A DNA stretch of 64,000 bases from contig CM044313.1 of the NCBI GenBank assembly GCA_024291935.2, positions 85,249,001 through 85,313,000 of the forward strand, in the 5' to 3' direction. Within the stretch, counting starts at the first letter, position 1; each line of letters begins with the position of its first letter. Below, one piece after another: positions 1 to 11,110 of the stretch. The notes beneath the pieces are model-generated. The model saw only the letters and a program-made list of their open reading frames with translations, did not search any database and was not told the DNA's origin. Position numbers and translations under genes: made by a program. The DNA is from Okapia johnstoni. Lineage: Eukaryota; Chordata; Mammalia; Artiodactyla; Giraffidae.

Positions 1-1049
1 CAACCTCTCTTAGCCTCTTTTAAGGAGAAGATTTTTTTCTCAGTCCCCTATTCCTTAAAATAAGAGCAGAGAGCACAAATATGAATGTTCAGAAAGGAGG
101 AGAAGGAGGAGGAAGAAGAAGAGAAATCTTATGGTCTCAAAGGGTATAAAATAAATAGAAATAAGAACAAGTGTTAAGAATGGTTGTGAAGAATGCATGG
201 TGAAAGAATGTCTGAGTTGCTTTATCTGTGTAATAGAGGACACCTTGGTTACATGAAGAAAGGAGGAGCTGGTTTTATCGGCAGAGCACATTTATTCAGC
301 ACCACAGTGAGAACTGCCGTATTTTTAAGGTACTCACACGACTTTTGGATACAAAGTTTACTAGATGAGAATGTCTATATTTCATTTATATATTGACAAT
401 TTCACAAGTATCTATGGTTAGTTCTGAAAGTTGATGAAATTGAAAGGGTTAATTTTTAGAGAAAGACATTTATAGGATCTTACTCAAATCTCAATTTTTT
501 AGTGGCAGTGAAATCAACCTTCACTGAACTGAATTTAGCCTATGAAAAAAAAACAACCCACTGCTTATATCCTATAAAGCAGGACATTTATGAATAATAA
601 CCTACCCTGTGCTTAAAGAAGCATTTAATTAGTTGTGGAATGTTATTAAAAAATTGACTGAGTTTTCAGCAAGTCATATCAGAAGGACTGAAGAGAAAGT
701 AGGGACTAAGCAGTTAAGCAAGGTACAGAAAATGGATGCTTTCAAACATCTCATTTCTAATTAAATTATATGGGAAGGAGATTTTCAATTCCAGGATGGA
801 TATACTAGATTCTTTAAGCTCAGTACTTCCTTTGCAATAGCTAGGACTAGCCAGCTAGATTACAAAAATACTTTTAAAAACAATGAGGATACAATAAACA
901 ACAGCAAGGATAGGATAAGCTAAAATAGTAGGGAGAATGACTCAGTCCATTGCAAGCTGAAGGTCACTGGATGTTTTCTTTACAGGAGGATATAGACAGT
1001 TCGAGGGTTAGTAAGGATCTTATGTGGAAATGAGAAAAACATGGAGACT
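1..1049. other. Unassigned AT-rich sequence
   Basis: I see no gene and no repeat family I recognise. A purine-rich GGA/GAA tract lies near 94-125. Open frames here are short and of low complexity. Confidence 0.5.
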
Positions 1050-1480
1050 TTCAGACTTGGAAATTGTTATGTAGTTAGAATAGAAAAAAGGAGTCCAGAA
1101 TGGCGGTGGCTAAAAGAAAAAGAAGGGAAAAGCCCACAAAAATAGAACAAAGGAAGTTCTGAGGACCAGAGTGAGGACCTCAGGTGAAACAAACAGCCCT
1201 CCTGGCTAGCCCAGTTTACATAGGTCAGGCACAGGGGAGAAGGATGAAAAAAGAAACATATAAAAAGAGGAGCCAAAATTGACCCTTGGGCTTCTCTTCT
1301 CATCTTTTGGGTCGGCCTGCCCTCACCCCTTGAGGATGTATTTCCCTTTGCTTGTTAAATAAAATTGAGCCTTAACATGGAGCTGTAACACTAGTCTATC
1401 CATTGCTTCAAATTTTTCCTGTGGTGAGATAGAACCGAGGAAATTACTAATTCCACCAACAAAATCATCCACAATTGCAC
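1050..1480 (+). mobile_element. Possible solo ERV LTR (ERV1-like)
   Basis: The segment has LTR-like promoter and polyadenylation spacing: a TATA-like TATAAAAAG at 1259-1267, a pyrimidine-rich stretch after it, and AATAAA at 1358-1363. The text after the AATAAA resembles gammaretrovirus-type U5 sequence. I could not define TG...CA ends or a TSD, and no internal ERV genes flank it. The family is not identified. Confidence 0.35.
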
Positions 1481-1599
1481 AGTTAGTTTTCTCTATGGGA
1501 TATTTGGGGAACACACTAGAGAATATAGGCACAATGATAGAAGCTTTTAGATGATGTAGACTAAAAAAATACACACAATCTAAAAGCTGAGAGTTAGGT

Positions 1600-1665
1600 T
1601 TTTTTTTAATTAAATTTATTTGTTTTTAATTGAAGGATAATTGCTTTCCAGTATTGTGTCAGTTT
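1600..1665 (-). mobile_element. L1 3' end, left part (split by BovB)
   Basis: A T-rich start (the poly(A) tail on the minus strand) is followed by the AATTGAAGGATAATTGCTTT stretch typical of ruminant L1 3' UTRs. The element resumes at 4801. The BovB at 1666-4800 is inserted in it; CAGTATTGTGTCAGTTT (1649-1665) is the left copy of the BovB TSD. Confidence 0.8.
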
Positions 1666-1895
1666 AGCTGAGTTCAATAGCTCAGTCATGTTTGACTCTT
1701 TGTGACCCATGGACTACAGCATGACAGGCTTCCCTGTCCATCACCAACTCCCAGAGCTTACTCAAACTCATGTCCATTGAGCCGGTGATGCCATCCAACC
1801 ATGTCATCCTCAGTCGTTTCCTGCTCCTCTGCCTACAATCTTTCCCAGAATCAGGGTCTTTTCCAATGAGTCAGTTCTTCGCATCAAGGGCCAAA

Positions 1896-3369
1896 TTATT
1901 GGAGTTTCAGCTTCAGCATCAGTCTTTCCAATGAATATTCTGGACTGATTTCCTTTAGGATTGACTGGTTAGACCTCCTTGCAGTCCAAGGGAATCTCAA
2001 GAGTCTTCTCCAACACCACAGCTCAAAAGAATCAATTCTTTGGGCTTCAGCTTTCTTTATAGTCCAACTCTCACATCCATACATGGCTACTGGAAAAACA
2101 TTAGCTTTGACTAGATGGACCTTTGTCGGCATACTAATGTCTCTGCTTTCTAATATGCTGCCTAGCATGAGTATTACTTTTCTTCCAGGGACCAAGCATC
2201 TTTTAATTCCATGGTTGCAGTCACCATCTGCAGTGATTTTGAAGCCCAAGAAAACAAAGTCTGTCACTGTTTCCATTGTTTCCCCATCTATTTGCCATGA
2301 AGTGATGGGATCGGATGTGATGAACTTAGTTTTCTGAATGTTGAGTTTTAAGCCAACATTTTCATTCTCCTCTTTCACTTAATCAAGAGGCTTTTTAGTT
2401 CCTCTTCATTTTCTGCCATAAGGATGGTGTCATCTGCATATCTGAGGTTATTGATATTTCTCCTAGCAATCTTGATTCCAGCCTCTGCTTCATCCAACCT
2501 GGCATTTCACATGATGTACACTGCCCAGAGGTTAAATAAACAGGGTGACAATATGCAGCGTTAAGGTACTCCTTTTCCTATTTGGAACCAGTCTGTTCCA
2601 TGTCCAGTCTAACTGTTGCTTCTGACTTGCATACAGGTTTCTTAACAGGCAGGTGAGGTGGTCTGGTATTTCCATCTCTTGAAGAATTTTCCACAATTTG
2701 TTGTGATCCACACAGTCAAAGGCTTTGGCATAATCAATAAAGCAGAAGTGAATACTTTTCTGGTACTCTCTTGCCTTTTCAATGATCAATTTGCCAATAT
2801 TCAGAAATGAATTGATCTCTGATTCCTCTGCCTTTTCTAAATTCAGCTTGAACATCTGGAAGTTCACTGTTCACCTACTGTTGAAGCCTCACTTGGAGAA
2901 TTTTGAGCTTTACTTTGCTAGCTTGTGAGATGAGTGCAATTGTGCAGTAGTTTAAACATTCTTTTGCATTTCCTTTCTTTGGGAGTGGGATGAAAACTGA
3001 CCTTTTCCAGTCCTGTGGCCACTGCTGTTTTGCAAACTTGCTGGCATAACTGAGTGCACCACTTTCACAGCAACATCTATTAAGATTTGAAATAGCTCAA
3101 CTGGAATTCCATCACCTTCTCTACATTTGTTTGTAGTAATGCTTTCTATGGCCCACTTGACTTTGCATTCCAGGATTTCTGGCTCTAAGTGAGTGATCAC
3201 ACCATTGTGGTTATCTTGGTCATGAAAGTCTTTTTTTTTAATAGTTCTTCTTTGTATTCTTGCCGCCTTTTCTTAATATCTTCTGCTTCTGTTAGGTCCA
3301 TACCATTTCTGTCCTTTATTGTGCCCATCTTTGCCTGAAATGTTCCTTTGGTATCTCTAATTGTCTTGA
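1896..3369 (-). pseudogene. BovB reverse-transcriptase remnant (3' half)
   Basis: Reading on the minus strand, RTE-type reverse-transcriptase blocks appear in order: a FIDYAKAFDCVDHNKLW block (motif A, near 2690-2750), the region of the YADD-like catalytic block (near 2410-2450), and a C-terminal GCESWTIKKAE...WCWRRLLR block (near 1970-2090). They lie in several frames separated by stops and indels. A functional product is excluded. The active protein would copy BovB RNA at a nicked target. Confidence 0.85.
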
Positions 3370-4800
3370 AGAAGGGAATGGCAAACCACTTCGTTATTCT
3401 TGCTTTGAGAACCCCATGAACAACATGAAAAGGCAAAAATATAGGACACAGAAAGATGAACTCTCCAGGTTGGTAGGTGTTCAATATGCTATGAGAGATC
3501 AGTGGAGAAATAACTCCAGAAAGAATGAAGAGAAGGAGCAAAAGCAAAAAAAACACACCCAGTTGTGGATGTGACTGGTGATGGAAGTGAAGTTCAATGC
3601 TGTAAAGAGAAATATTGCATCGGAACATTGAATGTTAGGTCTATGAACCACTGCACCACCAGGGAAGTCCCCAAGGTAAACTGGTGGTTGTCAAACAGGA
3701 GATGGCAAGAATGAACATAAACATTTTAGGAATCAGCAAACTAAAATGGACTGGAATGGGTGAATTTACCTCAGATAACCATTATATCTACTACTGTGGG
3801 CAGGAATCCCTTAGAAGAAATGGAGTAGCCCTCATAGTCAACAAAAGAGTCTGAAATTCAGTACTTGGATGCAGTCTCAAAAATGACAGAATGATCTCAG
3901 TTTGTTTCCAAGGCAAACCATTCAATATCACAGTAATATAAGTCTATGCCCCGACCAGTAATGCTGAAGATGCTAAAGTTGAAAAATTCTATGAATACCT
4001 ACATGACCTTCGAGAACCAACACCCCAAATTGATGTCCTTTTCGTTATAGGGGACAGGAATGCAAAAGTAGGAAGGCAAGAAACATCTGGAGTAACAGGG
4101 AAATTTGGCCTTTCTGTACAAAATGAAGCAGGTCAAAGGTTAACAGAGTTTTGCCAAGAGAACACCCTGGTCATAGCAAACACCCTCTTTCAAAAACACA
4201 AGAGAAGACTCTACACATGGATATCACCAGATGGTTAATATCAAAATCAGATTGATTATATTCTTTGCAGCCAAAGGTGGAGAAGCTCTATACAGTCAGC
4301 AAAAACAAGCCTGTGGCTCAGTTCATGAACTCCTTATTGCCAAATTCAGACTTAAATTGAAGAAAGTAGGGAAAACTACTAGACCATTCAGGTTGACCTA
4401 GATCAAATCCCTTATGATTATACAGTTGAAGCGACAAATATACTCAAACGATTAGATCTGATAGATAGAGTACCTGAAGAACTATGGACAGAAGTTTGTG
4501 ACAATGTAAAAGAGGCATGGATCAAGACCATCCCTAAGAAGTAGAAATGTAAAAAGGCAAAATAGTTGTCTGAGTAGTCCTTACAAATAGCTGAGAAAAG
4601 AAGAGAAGCTAAAGGCAAAGGAGAAAAGGAAAGATATACCCATTTAAATGCAGAGTTCCAAAGAATAGCAGGGAGAGATAAGAAAGCCTTCCTCAATGAT
4701 CAATGCAAAGAAATAGAGGTAAACAATACAATGTTAAAGACTAGAGATCGCTTCAAGAAAATTAGTGATACCAAGGTAACATTTCATGCAAAGATAGGCA
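3370..4800 (+). pseudogene. BovB endonuclease-domain remnant (inverted 5' half)
   Basis: On the plus strand the order of an APE-type endonuclease is legible: a RSMN-like block (3640s), an ISKLKW block (about 3735), a VYAPTSN block (about 3940), a GDRNAKVG block (about 4050, where the usual form is GDWNAKVG), IDYILCSQ (about 4250) and HELLIAKF (about 4325). Stops and indels interrupt every section. A 25-bp foreign piece at 3648-3672 replaces part of the expected sequence. This half begins just inside the usual N-terminus, so the 5' UTR and first codons are missing. Confidence 0.85.
3648..3672 (-). repeat. Micro-fragment of a SINE head inside BovB
   Basis: The sequence CACTGCACCACCAGGGAAG matches the complement of the tRNA-derived 5' end of ruminant SINEs. 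It sits abruptly within the BovB endonuclease text, between ...GTCTATGAA and AAGGTAAACTGG.... No other part of a SINE is present. Confidence 0.6.
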
Positions 4801-5035
4801 CAGTATTGTGTTGGTTTCTGCCAAACATGAATCAGGCATAGGTATATCTATGTACCCTTCCTTTTGAACCTCCTTCTGTCCCAACTTTCTCCCCATCCCT
4901 CTGCTCTAGGTGGTTACAGAGCCCTGGTTTGAGTTCCCTGAGTGGTACAGCGAATTCCCATTGGCTATGTAGTTTACATATGATAATATATGTTTCCATG
5001 TTACTCTTTCCATACATTCCTCCCTGGTTTTATTC
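4801..5035 (-). mobile_element. L1 3' UTR, right part (split by BovB)
   Basis: It continues the L1 interrupted at 1665: CAGTATTGTGTTGGTTTCTG followed by the ruminant L1 3' UTR complement (CATGAATCAGGCATAGGTAT, then a C-rich stretch). The right border near 5035 is approximate. Confidence 0.75.
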
Positions 5036-5515
5036 CATGGGAAAGTTAGAACTTGAGACCAGGAGACAGTATCTCAGGAGACAGAGGGGGCTGACTCTGA
5101 GGAGTTGGGGGAGAAGTCAGGCTATACACAAGTTTGCAACAAGAGGCAGGTAATCTAAATATCAAAAGATTACTGTTAATTAAGAAAAACCAGATCTCTC
5201 ACATGAAGAGATTTAGCGATCTTCTGGCGTGCTGCAGTCTATGGGGTAGCAAAGAGTCAGATAGAACTTAGTGACTGAACGACAATGTATGGGAAGGTGC
5301 AACAATCTAGGATTGCTAAAATTTCTTTCGTATGCATCTGGCTATCTGGGGCCAATCCTGCTTTCTTGATTGTTCATAGCCTAATTCTTTGTTTACCTTA
5401 GGAGATGGTAGATGGCATGGATAGCTGTCTCAGTGTTTACTAGGGAGGAAGTACCTAATTGCTTCCAAATAGCTGGCTTTGTTTCACCTGGGCTCAGAAA
5501 TTTGCATTTGGAAAA
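5036..5515. other. Unassigned; short BovB-tail scrap at 5226-5285
   Basis: At 5226-5285 a plus-strand BovB/Bov-tA tail scrap is legible (GTGCTGCAGTCTATGGGGT ... GTGACTGAACGACAA). The rest, including 5300-5500, resembles no family I can name with confidence. It may be LTR-derived. Confidence 0.4.
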
Positions 5516-5705
5516 GCCAATAGCTCAGTTGGTAAAGAATCAGCCTGCAAAGCAGGAGACCCCAGTTTGATTCCTGGGTTGGGATGATCCCCTGGAGAAG
5601 GGAAAGGCTCCCCACTCCAGTATTCTGGCCTTGAGAATTCCACGGACTGTATAGTCCATGGGGTCACAAAGAGTCGGACACGACTGAGTGACTTTCATAC
5701 TTCAC
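5516..5705 (+). mobile_element. Bov-tA SINE
   Basis: The head has A-box-like TAGCTCAGTTGGTAAAG and B-box-like GTTTGATTCC, followed by the body CCCCTGGAGAAGGGAAAGGC and the tail GAGTCGGACACGACTGAGTG. It is close to full length with a degraded first 10 bases. Confidence 0.92.
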
Positions 5706-6397
5706 GTCACACTGTTTACTGGTAGGGCATAGAGCAGAAACATTTCATTTCACAAAGGTGATGTGAAAATGTCTTTAGCTTCAAAGGTAGGAGTACTCAA
5801 ATTTTGGTGGAGGGAATGAATTTGTATCAAATATGTGATATCCTTTCAATAAATTTGCCACATTTGAAGCTCTTCATGTGAGAGCCCTGTGAGAAAAGCT
5901 CAAAATCTTTCAGCACAAAGTTAAATCCCATTCAGTCTTCCCTGTGTGAAGAAAAGTTCTAGTAGTTGGCCAGAACCTTGGGAAGAATATTCTAGGACAA
6001 ACAAGATGGAATAAACCTTATCCTCTTAGGAACTGACTCTTTTTTTGTTTTTCTTTTTAACAGAGTGAAAACAACTGAATCTTTTGAAAAATGCCATCTA
6101 TGTACTTCATGGTTCTTTTCTACAAAATTCCCAGCATACACATGTGTGAAAAGGTATAAAATTATGACCAGAAATCAAGCAAAAAGATTCCACATACTTG
6201 GATTCACAGATGATACAGATATTAGAGTTTGCATAAAATACTTCAAGAGAACTATGAAAAAGTTAGGAAAAAGCAGAAGCAATTTAAACTGTTGCAACAG
6301 AACAATCTGTTTAAAAGTTTCACATACTTGTTTAATAACTAATTATAAACTATTTAATGTCCCACCGCACACTAGACAGTTTGAAAAACAGGATGAC
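5706..6397. other. Unassigned AT-rich sequence
   Basis: No repeat is recognised. The open frame at 6065-6466 runs through unassigned sequence and ends in a BovB tail (YFGHLM then stop); it is not a gene. Confidence 0.5.
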
Positions 6398-6697
6398 TGT
6401 CCTGGGTGTTCACTGGAAGGACTGATGTTGAAGTTGAAACTCCAATACTTTGGCCACCTGATGTGAAGAGCTGACTCATTGGAAAAGACCCCGATGCTGG
6501 GAAAGATTGAGGGCAGGAGAAGAAGGGGACGACAGAGGATAAGATGGCTGGATGGCATCACCGACTCGATGGACATGAGTCTGGGTAAACTCTGGGAGTT
6601 GGTGATGGACAGGGAGGCCTGGCGTGCTGCGATTCATGGGGTCGCAAAGAGTCGGACATGACTGAGCGACTGGACTTGAACTGAACTGAACTGAAAC
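6398..6697 (+). mobile_element. BovB 3' end (5'-truncated)
   Basis: It starts in the C-terminal coding tail (GGTGTTCACTGGAAGGACTG) and ends with the pentameric GAACTGAACTGAACTGAA tail. The frame stops at the ATG-TGA site (CGA to TGA, about 6462). A weak TSD of AACAG(G/A)(A/T)TGA type may flank it. Confidence 0.93.
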
Positions 6698-6782
6698 TAA
6701 ATAACAGATTGATAGAAAATGTCCAAATTGAAGTAGAAGAAAAATTAAAAACAGAAACAAAAGACAGATATTCGATCCATGG

Positions 6783-6920
6783 TTCAAGAAGATTTCCTGG
6801 AGGGCATGGCTATCCATTCCAGTATACTTGCCTAGAGAATCCCATGGACAGAGAAGCCTGGTGGGCTACAGTGCATAGAATCACAGTCAGACATGACTGA
6901 AGCGACTGAGTACACATGCA
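6783..6920 (+). mobile_element. Bov-tA SINE, 5'-truncated
   Basis: Only the body and tail remain: GATTTCCTGGAGGGCATGGC, ...GAATCCCATGGACAGAGAAG..., ACATGACTGAAGCGACTGAG. The tRNA-like head is missing. Confidence 0.88.
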
Positions 6921-7228
6921 TGCAGCTGTGAAACTACTGCTAGACTCTAAGAGAAGTATTTTTAACTATAAACCCAACAGATTTGGATTGAAAGATACAA
7001 TTGGAAGTCAATTTGTGCTGTATCATCGGACATAGAAGGTCTAAAAATTATTTAAAATTTCCATAGAATGTTGGAGCCATTCTCTACCTTTTCAACATGG
7101 TTTGGTATTTAAAAAAAAAAAAAAAGAAAAAAGTGAATACATAAAGAATGGAAGTATTTCTCCTTAAACATGCTGGATTTAGGGCCCCTTTTAATATTTA
7201 TTCATTCAAGAAATTTCACTAAATGAAA

Positions 7229-7230
<2 letters not shown>
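6921..7230. other. Unassigned AT-rich sequence
   Basis: No gene or repeat is recognised apart from a short A-rich run near 7111-7132. Confidence 0.5.

Positions 7231-7280
<50 letters not shown>
7231..7280. repeat. (GT)25 microsatellite
   Basis: Fifty uninterrupted bases of GT. A pure run of this length is likely to be length-polymorphic. Confidence 0.98.
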
Positions 7281-7282
<2 letters not shown>

Positions 7283-7411
7283 AAACAGATAATTCCACCA
7301 GGGCAAGGAGAATGTGAGGAATGTAATGGAAGCAAAAACATGAAAGCAGAAATGCTAATTGACTTAACACTGGAGGAGAGTGAAGAATAAAGACATCATA
7401 GAACTCCAAGC
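7281..7411. other. Unassigned
   Basis: Short unique-looking stretch between the GT microsatellite and a SINE. Confidence 0.5.
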
Positions 7412-7525
7412 AGAGTAGCATGACAACCCACTCTAGCATTCTTGCCTGGAAAGTCCCATGGGCAGAGGAGTGGACTATAGTCCACGGGATCACAAACAGT
7501 CAGATATGACTAAGCACGCACATAT
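7412..7525 (+). mobile_element. Bov-tA SINE, 5'-truncated
   Basis: Body and tail only: CAACCCACTCTAGCATTCTT, CCATGGGCAGAGGAGTGG, CAGATATGACTAAGCACGC. The head is missing. Confidence 0.87.
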
Positions 7526-8805
7526 CAGGACTTTCAAGAGACACAAATACTGTTTCAGTATTGTCCTTCCAAAATAAGGAAGAAAGCAGGAAAAAAATGA
7601 AAATCTAAGTAACTGTCTGAAATAATTTTTAAGAAAAAAGTCCTTTAGCTTAGTGGCATATTCCAGGCAGCCCCATGACTGTCCCTTTTCCATATTAATA
7701 AAGGTTGGAGATTTATTCTTTAGAGAGGATTTAGTGCTTGGTATCTATGTGAAGGAAATCAGACATATTGAGAGCAGGGAGACAAAACTGAAAACAGTTT
7801 AATGTGAGAGTTCTCATATTAAATGATTAGATACCTGGCCTTATGCTGATCTTGATTTTCAAAATCACTGTCAGCAATGTCTTTGCTCCAAAGTCAATAG
7901 ACTTTGATAACTTTCTCTTTGGAGTATGACCTTCTCGGATACCCCAATGAAAGAGGAACTTGTACACTCTGTGGTAAAGATTTTAATTGGAAACCTCCAC
8001 TCATACACAAAACTTCTAATGGTTTTGGTATTTATCTCATAAATATCCCCTGAAAACTATGGATAGATCTCTGTGACTGATCCAAGCAAAGAGAAAAAAC
8101 TGTGACCAGTAAGACATTAGGCTTTTTAGGTAAGGAAATTTCAAAGCACGTATTTCAAGTTGTCAAGAACTTAGCTGAGCTGGCAGAAACTGAACCATCA
8201 GATGTCTGAATAGCCAATTAAAGCAGTAAGACAAAAATGAAAGTTCTGTGCCTCTAATCACTTACTGGGGTGGTAGAAACAAGAAGTTAAAACAGGAGAA
8301 AAAGCTGACTCTTCATGTTGCATTTCCCAAGTAGAATGGACCCTGACCCTGGAGGAGGGTCAGGTAGGTCCACACAGATGTCAGGTCCTCTCAATATTGA
8401 GGGAGCCCTAACAAAAGCCTTCAGCAGTTTCTTGTACCTAGAGGCCTGGGGAAGGACAAGATGGAGGGCTTGGAACAGAAAAGTAGAGGGTACTCAGTCA
8501 GAGTAGGGAAAATATCTTCAAAGTTTTCCCTCCTCCCTATACTAGGAGGTTTCAACAGAGGTCCTGGAAGACATCAGGCAAAGCCTTAGACAGAAAAATC
8601 CAGGAGTAAAGGTGCCTGGGCTATAAAACCAGATACATAAGTAGCATAACCAGCCAGAGTGGTCTAAGTCATCGACTGCAACTCTCTTCACAGACTGGTA
8701 CCTGGGCTGGGCACCAAATGTTTGGGGAAGGCAGTTTGAGCCCTGCTAGGTAAAGACTGGTGAACTCGGTGATTGCCTGCAGTCAGATCTGAAAAATCAC
8801 ATCTC
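7526..8805. other. Unassigned sequence
   Basis: No gene is recognised. The 8300-8760 part is more GC-rich than its surroundings, with GGGCTATAAAACCAG near 8618. It could be an LTR remnant, but no family or ends can be defined. The open frame at 8315-8506 shows no known domain. Confidence 0.45.
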
Positions 8806-8995
8806 AATGATGCTGGGAAAGATAGAGGGCAAGAGGAGAAGGGGGCAACAGAGGATGAGCTGGTTGGATGGCATCACTGATTCAAAGGACGTGAATTTGA
8901 GCAAACTCAGGAAGCTAGTAAAGGACAGGGAAGCTTGGCATGCTACAGTTCATGGGGTCACAGAGTTGGACATGACTTAGCTACTGAACAACAAG
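8806..8995 (+). mobile_element. BovB 3' tail fragment
   Basis: It matches the BovB end from the GATGCTGGGAAAGAT block to ATGACTTAGCTACTGAACAACAA. The CTACTGAACAACAA ending marks the older tail type. Confidence 0.9.
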
Positions 8996-9119
8996 TTTTT
9001 AATCAGGAGCTGAGCTCCTCAAAAATATTCTCATAAAGAGGTAGCATAAGCTATTTAAAACTGGATGTTGCATAAAACAATATCCAGAAGGAAAAATTTT
9101 TTATAAAGCAATTTTATGA

Positions 9120-9335
9120 TAGCTAAAATAATATATAGTTAAACTGGAAGAATGTTTGTATAAAACTACAAATATATTTTGCATTTATTGTATATATAAA
9201 ATATATATTTGTATATTTTGTATGCTTGTATATACATATATTTGTATACACATATATTTGTATATTTGTATATACATATATATTTATATGCTTGTATATA
9301 CATATATACACAATATTATTGTATAAAATAATTTT
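9120..9335. repeat. AT-rich low-complexity / TATATACATA repeat
   Basis: Imperfect TATATACATATATTTG units recur. The frame across it (IYKHINIYVYTNIQ...) is a composition artefact. Confidence 0.9.
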
Positions 9336-9357
9336 GTATAAAGCTACAAACATACAC

Positions 9358-11061
9358 TACAGATCTCTTCAAGAAAATTAGAGATACCAAGGGAATATTT
9401 CATGCAAAGATGGGCACAATAAAGGGCAGAAGTGGTATGGACCTAACAGAAACCGGAGATATTAAGAAGTGGTGGCAAGAATACACAGAAGAACTGTACA
9501 AAAAAGATCTTCATGACCCATATAATCACGATGGTGTGATCACTCACCTAGAGCCAGATATCCTGAAATGTGAAGTTAAGTAGGCCTTAGGAAGCATCAC
9601 TATGAACAAAGCTAGTGGAGGTGATGGAATTCCAGTTGAGCTGTTGCAAATTTTAAAAGATGATGCTGTGAAAGTGTTGTACTCAATATGTCAGCAAATT
9701 TAGAAAACTCAGCAGCGGCCACAGGACTGCAAAAGATCAGTTTTCATTTCAATCCGAAAGAAAGGCATTGCCAAAGAATGCTCAAACGACCACACAATTG
9801 CACTCATCTCACACACTAGCAAAGTAATGCTCAAAATTCTCCAAGCCAGCCTTCAGCAATACATGAACCATGAACTTCCAGATGTTCAAGCTGGTTTTAG
9901 AAAAGGCAGAAGAACCAGAGATTAAATTGCTAACATTTGCTGGATCATCAAAAAAGCAAGAGAGTTTCAGAAAAACATCTATTTCTGCTTTATTGACTAT
10001 GCCAAAGCCTTTGACTGTGTGGATAACAACAAACTGTGGAAAATTCTGAAAGAGATGAGAATACCAAACCACCTGACCTGCCTCTTAAGAAACCTATATG
10101 CAGGTCAGGAAGCAACAATTAGAACTGGATATGGAACAACAGACTAGTTCCAAATAGGAAAAGGAGTACATCAAGGCTGTATATTGTCACCCTGCTTATT
10201 TAACTTATATGCAGAGTACATCATGAGAAATGCTGGGCTGGAAGCACAAGCTGGAATCATCAATAACCTCAGATATGCAGATGACACCACCCTTATAGCA
10301 GAAAGTGAAGAAGAACTAAAGAGCCTCTTGATGAAAGTGAAAGAGGAGAGTGAAAAATCTGGCTTAACGCTCAACATTCAGAAAACTAAGATCATGGCAT
10401 CCGGTCCCATCACTTTATGGCGATAAGATGGTGAAACAGCGGAAACAATGGCTGACTTTATTTTATTTTATTTTGGGGGGCAGGGGCTCCAAAGTCACTG
10501 CAGATGGTGACTGCAGCCACGAAATTAAAAGACTCTTACTCCTTGGAAGGAAGTTTATGACCAACTTAGATAGCATATTAGAAAGCAGACATTACTTTGT
10601 CAACAAAGGTCCAACTAGTCAATGCTACGGTTTTTCCATTAGTCATGTATGGATGTGAGAGTTGGACTATAAAGAAAGCTGAGTGCTGAAGAATTGATGC
10701 TTTTGAAGTGTGGTGTTGAAGAAGACTCTTGAGAGTCCCTTGGACTACAAGGAGATCCAACCAGTCCATTCTAAAGGAGATTAATCTGGGTGTTCATTGG
10801 AAGTACTGATGTTGAAGCTGAAACTCCAATACTTTGGCAACCTGATGTGAAGAGCTGACTCATTTGAAAAGACCCTGATGCTGGGAAAGATTCACAGCAG
10901 GAGGAGATAGGGATGACGGAGGATGAGATGGTTGGATGGCATCACTGACTCAATGGACATGACTTTGGATTAACTCCTGTGATGGACAGGGAGGCCTGGC
11001 GTGCTGCGGTTCAATGGCGTCGCAAAGAGTCGGACACGACTGAGTGACTGAACTGAATAGA
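9358..11061 (+). mobile_element. BovB LINE, 5'-truncated (1.7 kb)
   Basis: It starts in the linker between endonuclease and reverse transcriptase (AGATCTCTTCAAGAAAATTA) and runs to the BovB tail. A perfect 12-bp TSD, ACAAACATACAC, flanks it at 9346-9357 and 11062-11073. A T-rich slippage stretch ending in a G-run (10456-10486) disrupts the C-terminal region. Confidence 0.95.
9359..10860 (+). pseudogene. BovB reverse-transcriptase remnant
   Basis: Plus-strand reading shows RTE reverse-transcriptase blocks: FIDYAKAFDCVDNNKLWKIL (about 9990-10050), GVHQGCILSPCLFNLYAEY (about 10165-10220), RYADDTTLIAESEEELKSL (about 10270-10330, with the YADD catalytic motif) and GCES/WTIKK-type tail blocks near 10650. 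Stops lie at about 9582, 9703, 9925 and 10147, with more after 10424. It would have encoded the BovB polymerase; it is now a fossil. Confidence 0.88.
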
Positions 11062-11079
11062 ACAAACATACACGAAATA

Positions 11080-11110
11080 TATATATATATATAATTTTAC
11101 ATATATATAT
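11080..11110. repeat. (TA)n low-complexity
   Basis: Two short ATATATATAT runs separated by ATTTTAC, just after the BovB TSD. Confidence 0.9.

Larger units (their letters stand above)
1666..4800 (-). mobile_element. BovB (RTE) LINE with inverted 5' half
   Basis: The 3' half (reverse-transcriptase region to tail) reads on the minus strand from 3369 down to 1666. The 5' half (endonuclease region) reads on the plus strand from 3370 to 4800. The two halves share about 50 bp of the same BovB segment, seen at 3319-3369 (minus) and 4752-4800 (plus). A 17-bp TSD with two mismatches brackets the whole unit (1649-1665 and 4801-4817). This is the structure expected from twin priming during target-primed reverse transcription. 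Both halves carry many stops and indels, so the copy is old and inactive. It is nested in an L1 3' end. Confidence 0.9.

Noticed and set aside
3197..3628. 143-residue frame on the minus strand
   Set aside because: It crosses the inversion junction at 3369/3370, reading one half of BovB in sense and the other in antisense. It is an accident of the rearrangement.
1666..4800. Assembly error as the cause of the BovB inversion
   Set aside because: A clean 17-bp TSD around the unit and the shared segment of about 50 bp at the two halves are what twin priming leaves. A mis-join would not produce a TSD. Long-read confirmation is still desirable.
5520..5590. tRNA gene
   Set aside because: A- and B-box-like sequences are those of the SINE head. 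No complete cloverleaf with acceptor stem is visible, and the same head recurs about thirty times.
8300..8760. Promoter or LTR around GGGCTATAAAACCAG
   Set aside because: A single TATA-like word without ends, TSD or a second signal is not enough. Left as unassigned.
9123..9353. 76-residue frame rich in I, Y and N
   Set aside because: Translation of a TATATACATA low-complexity stretch.
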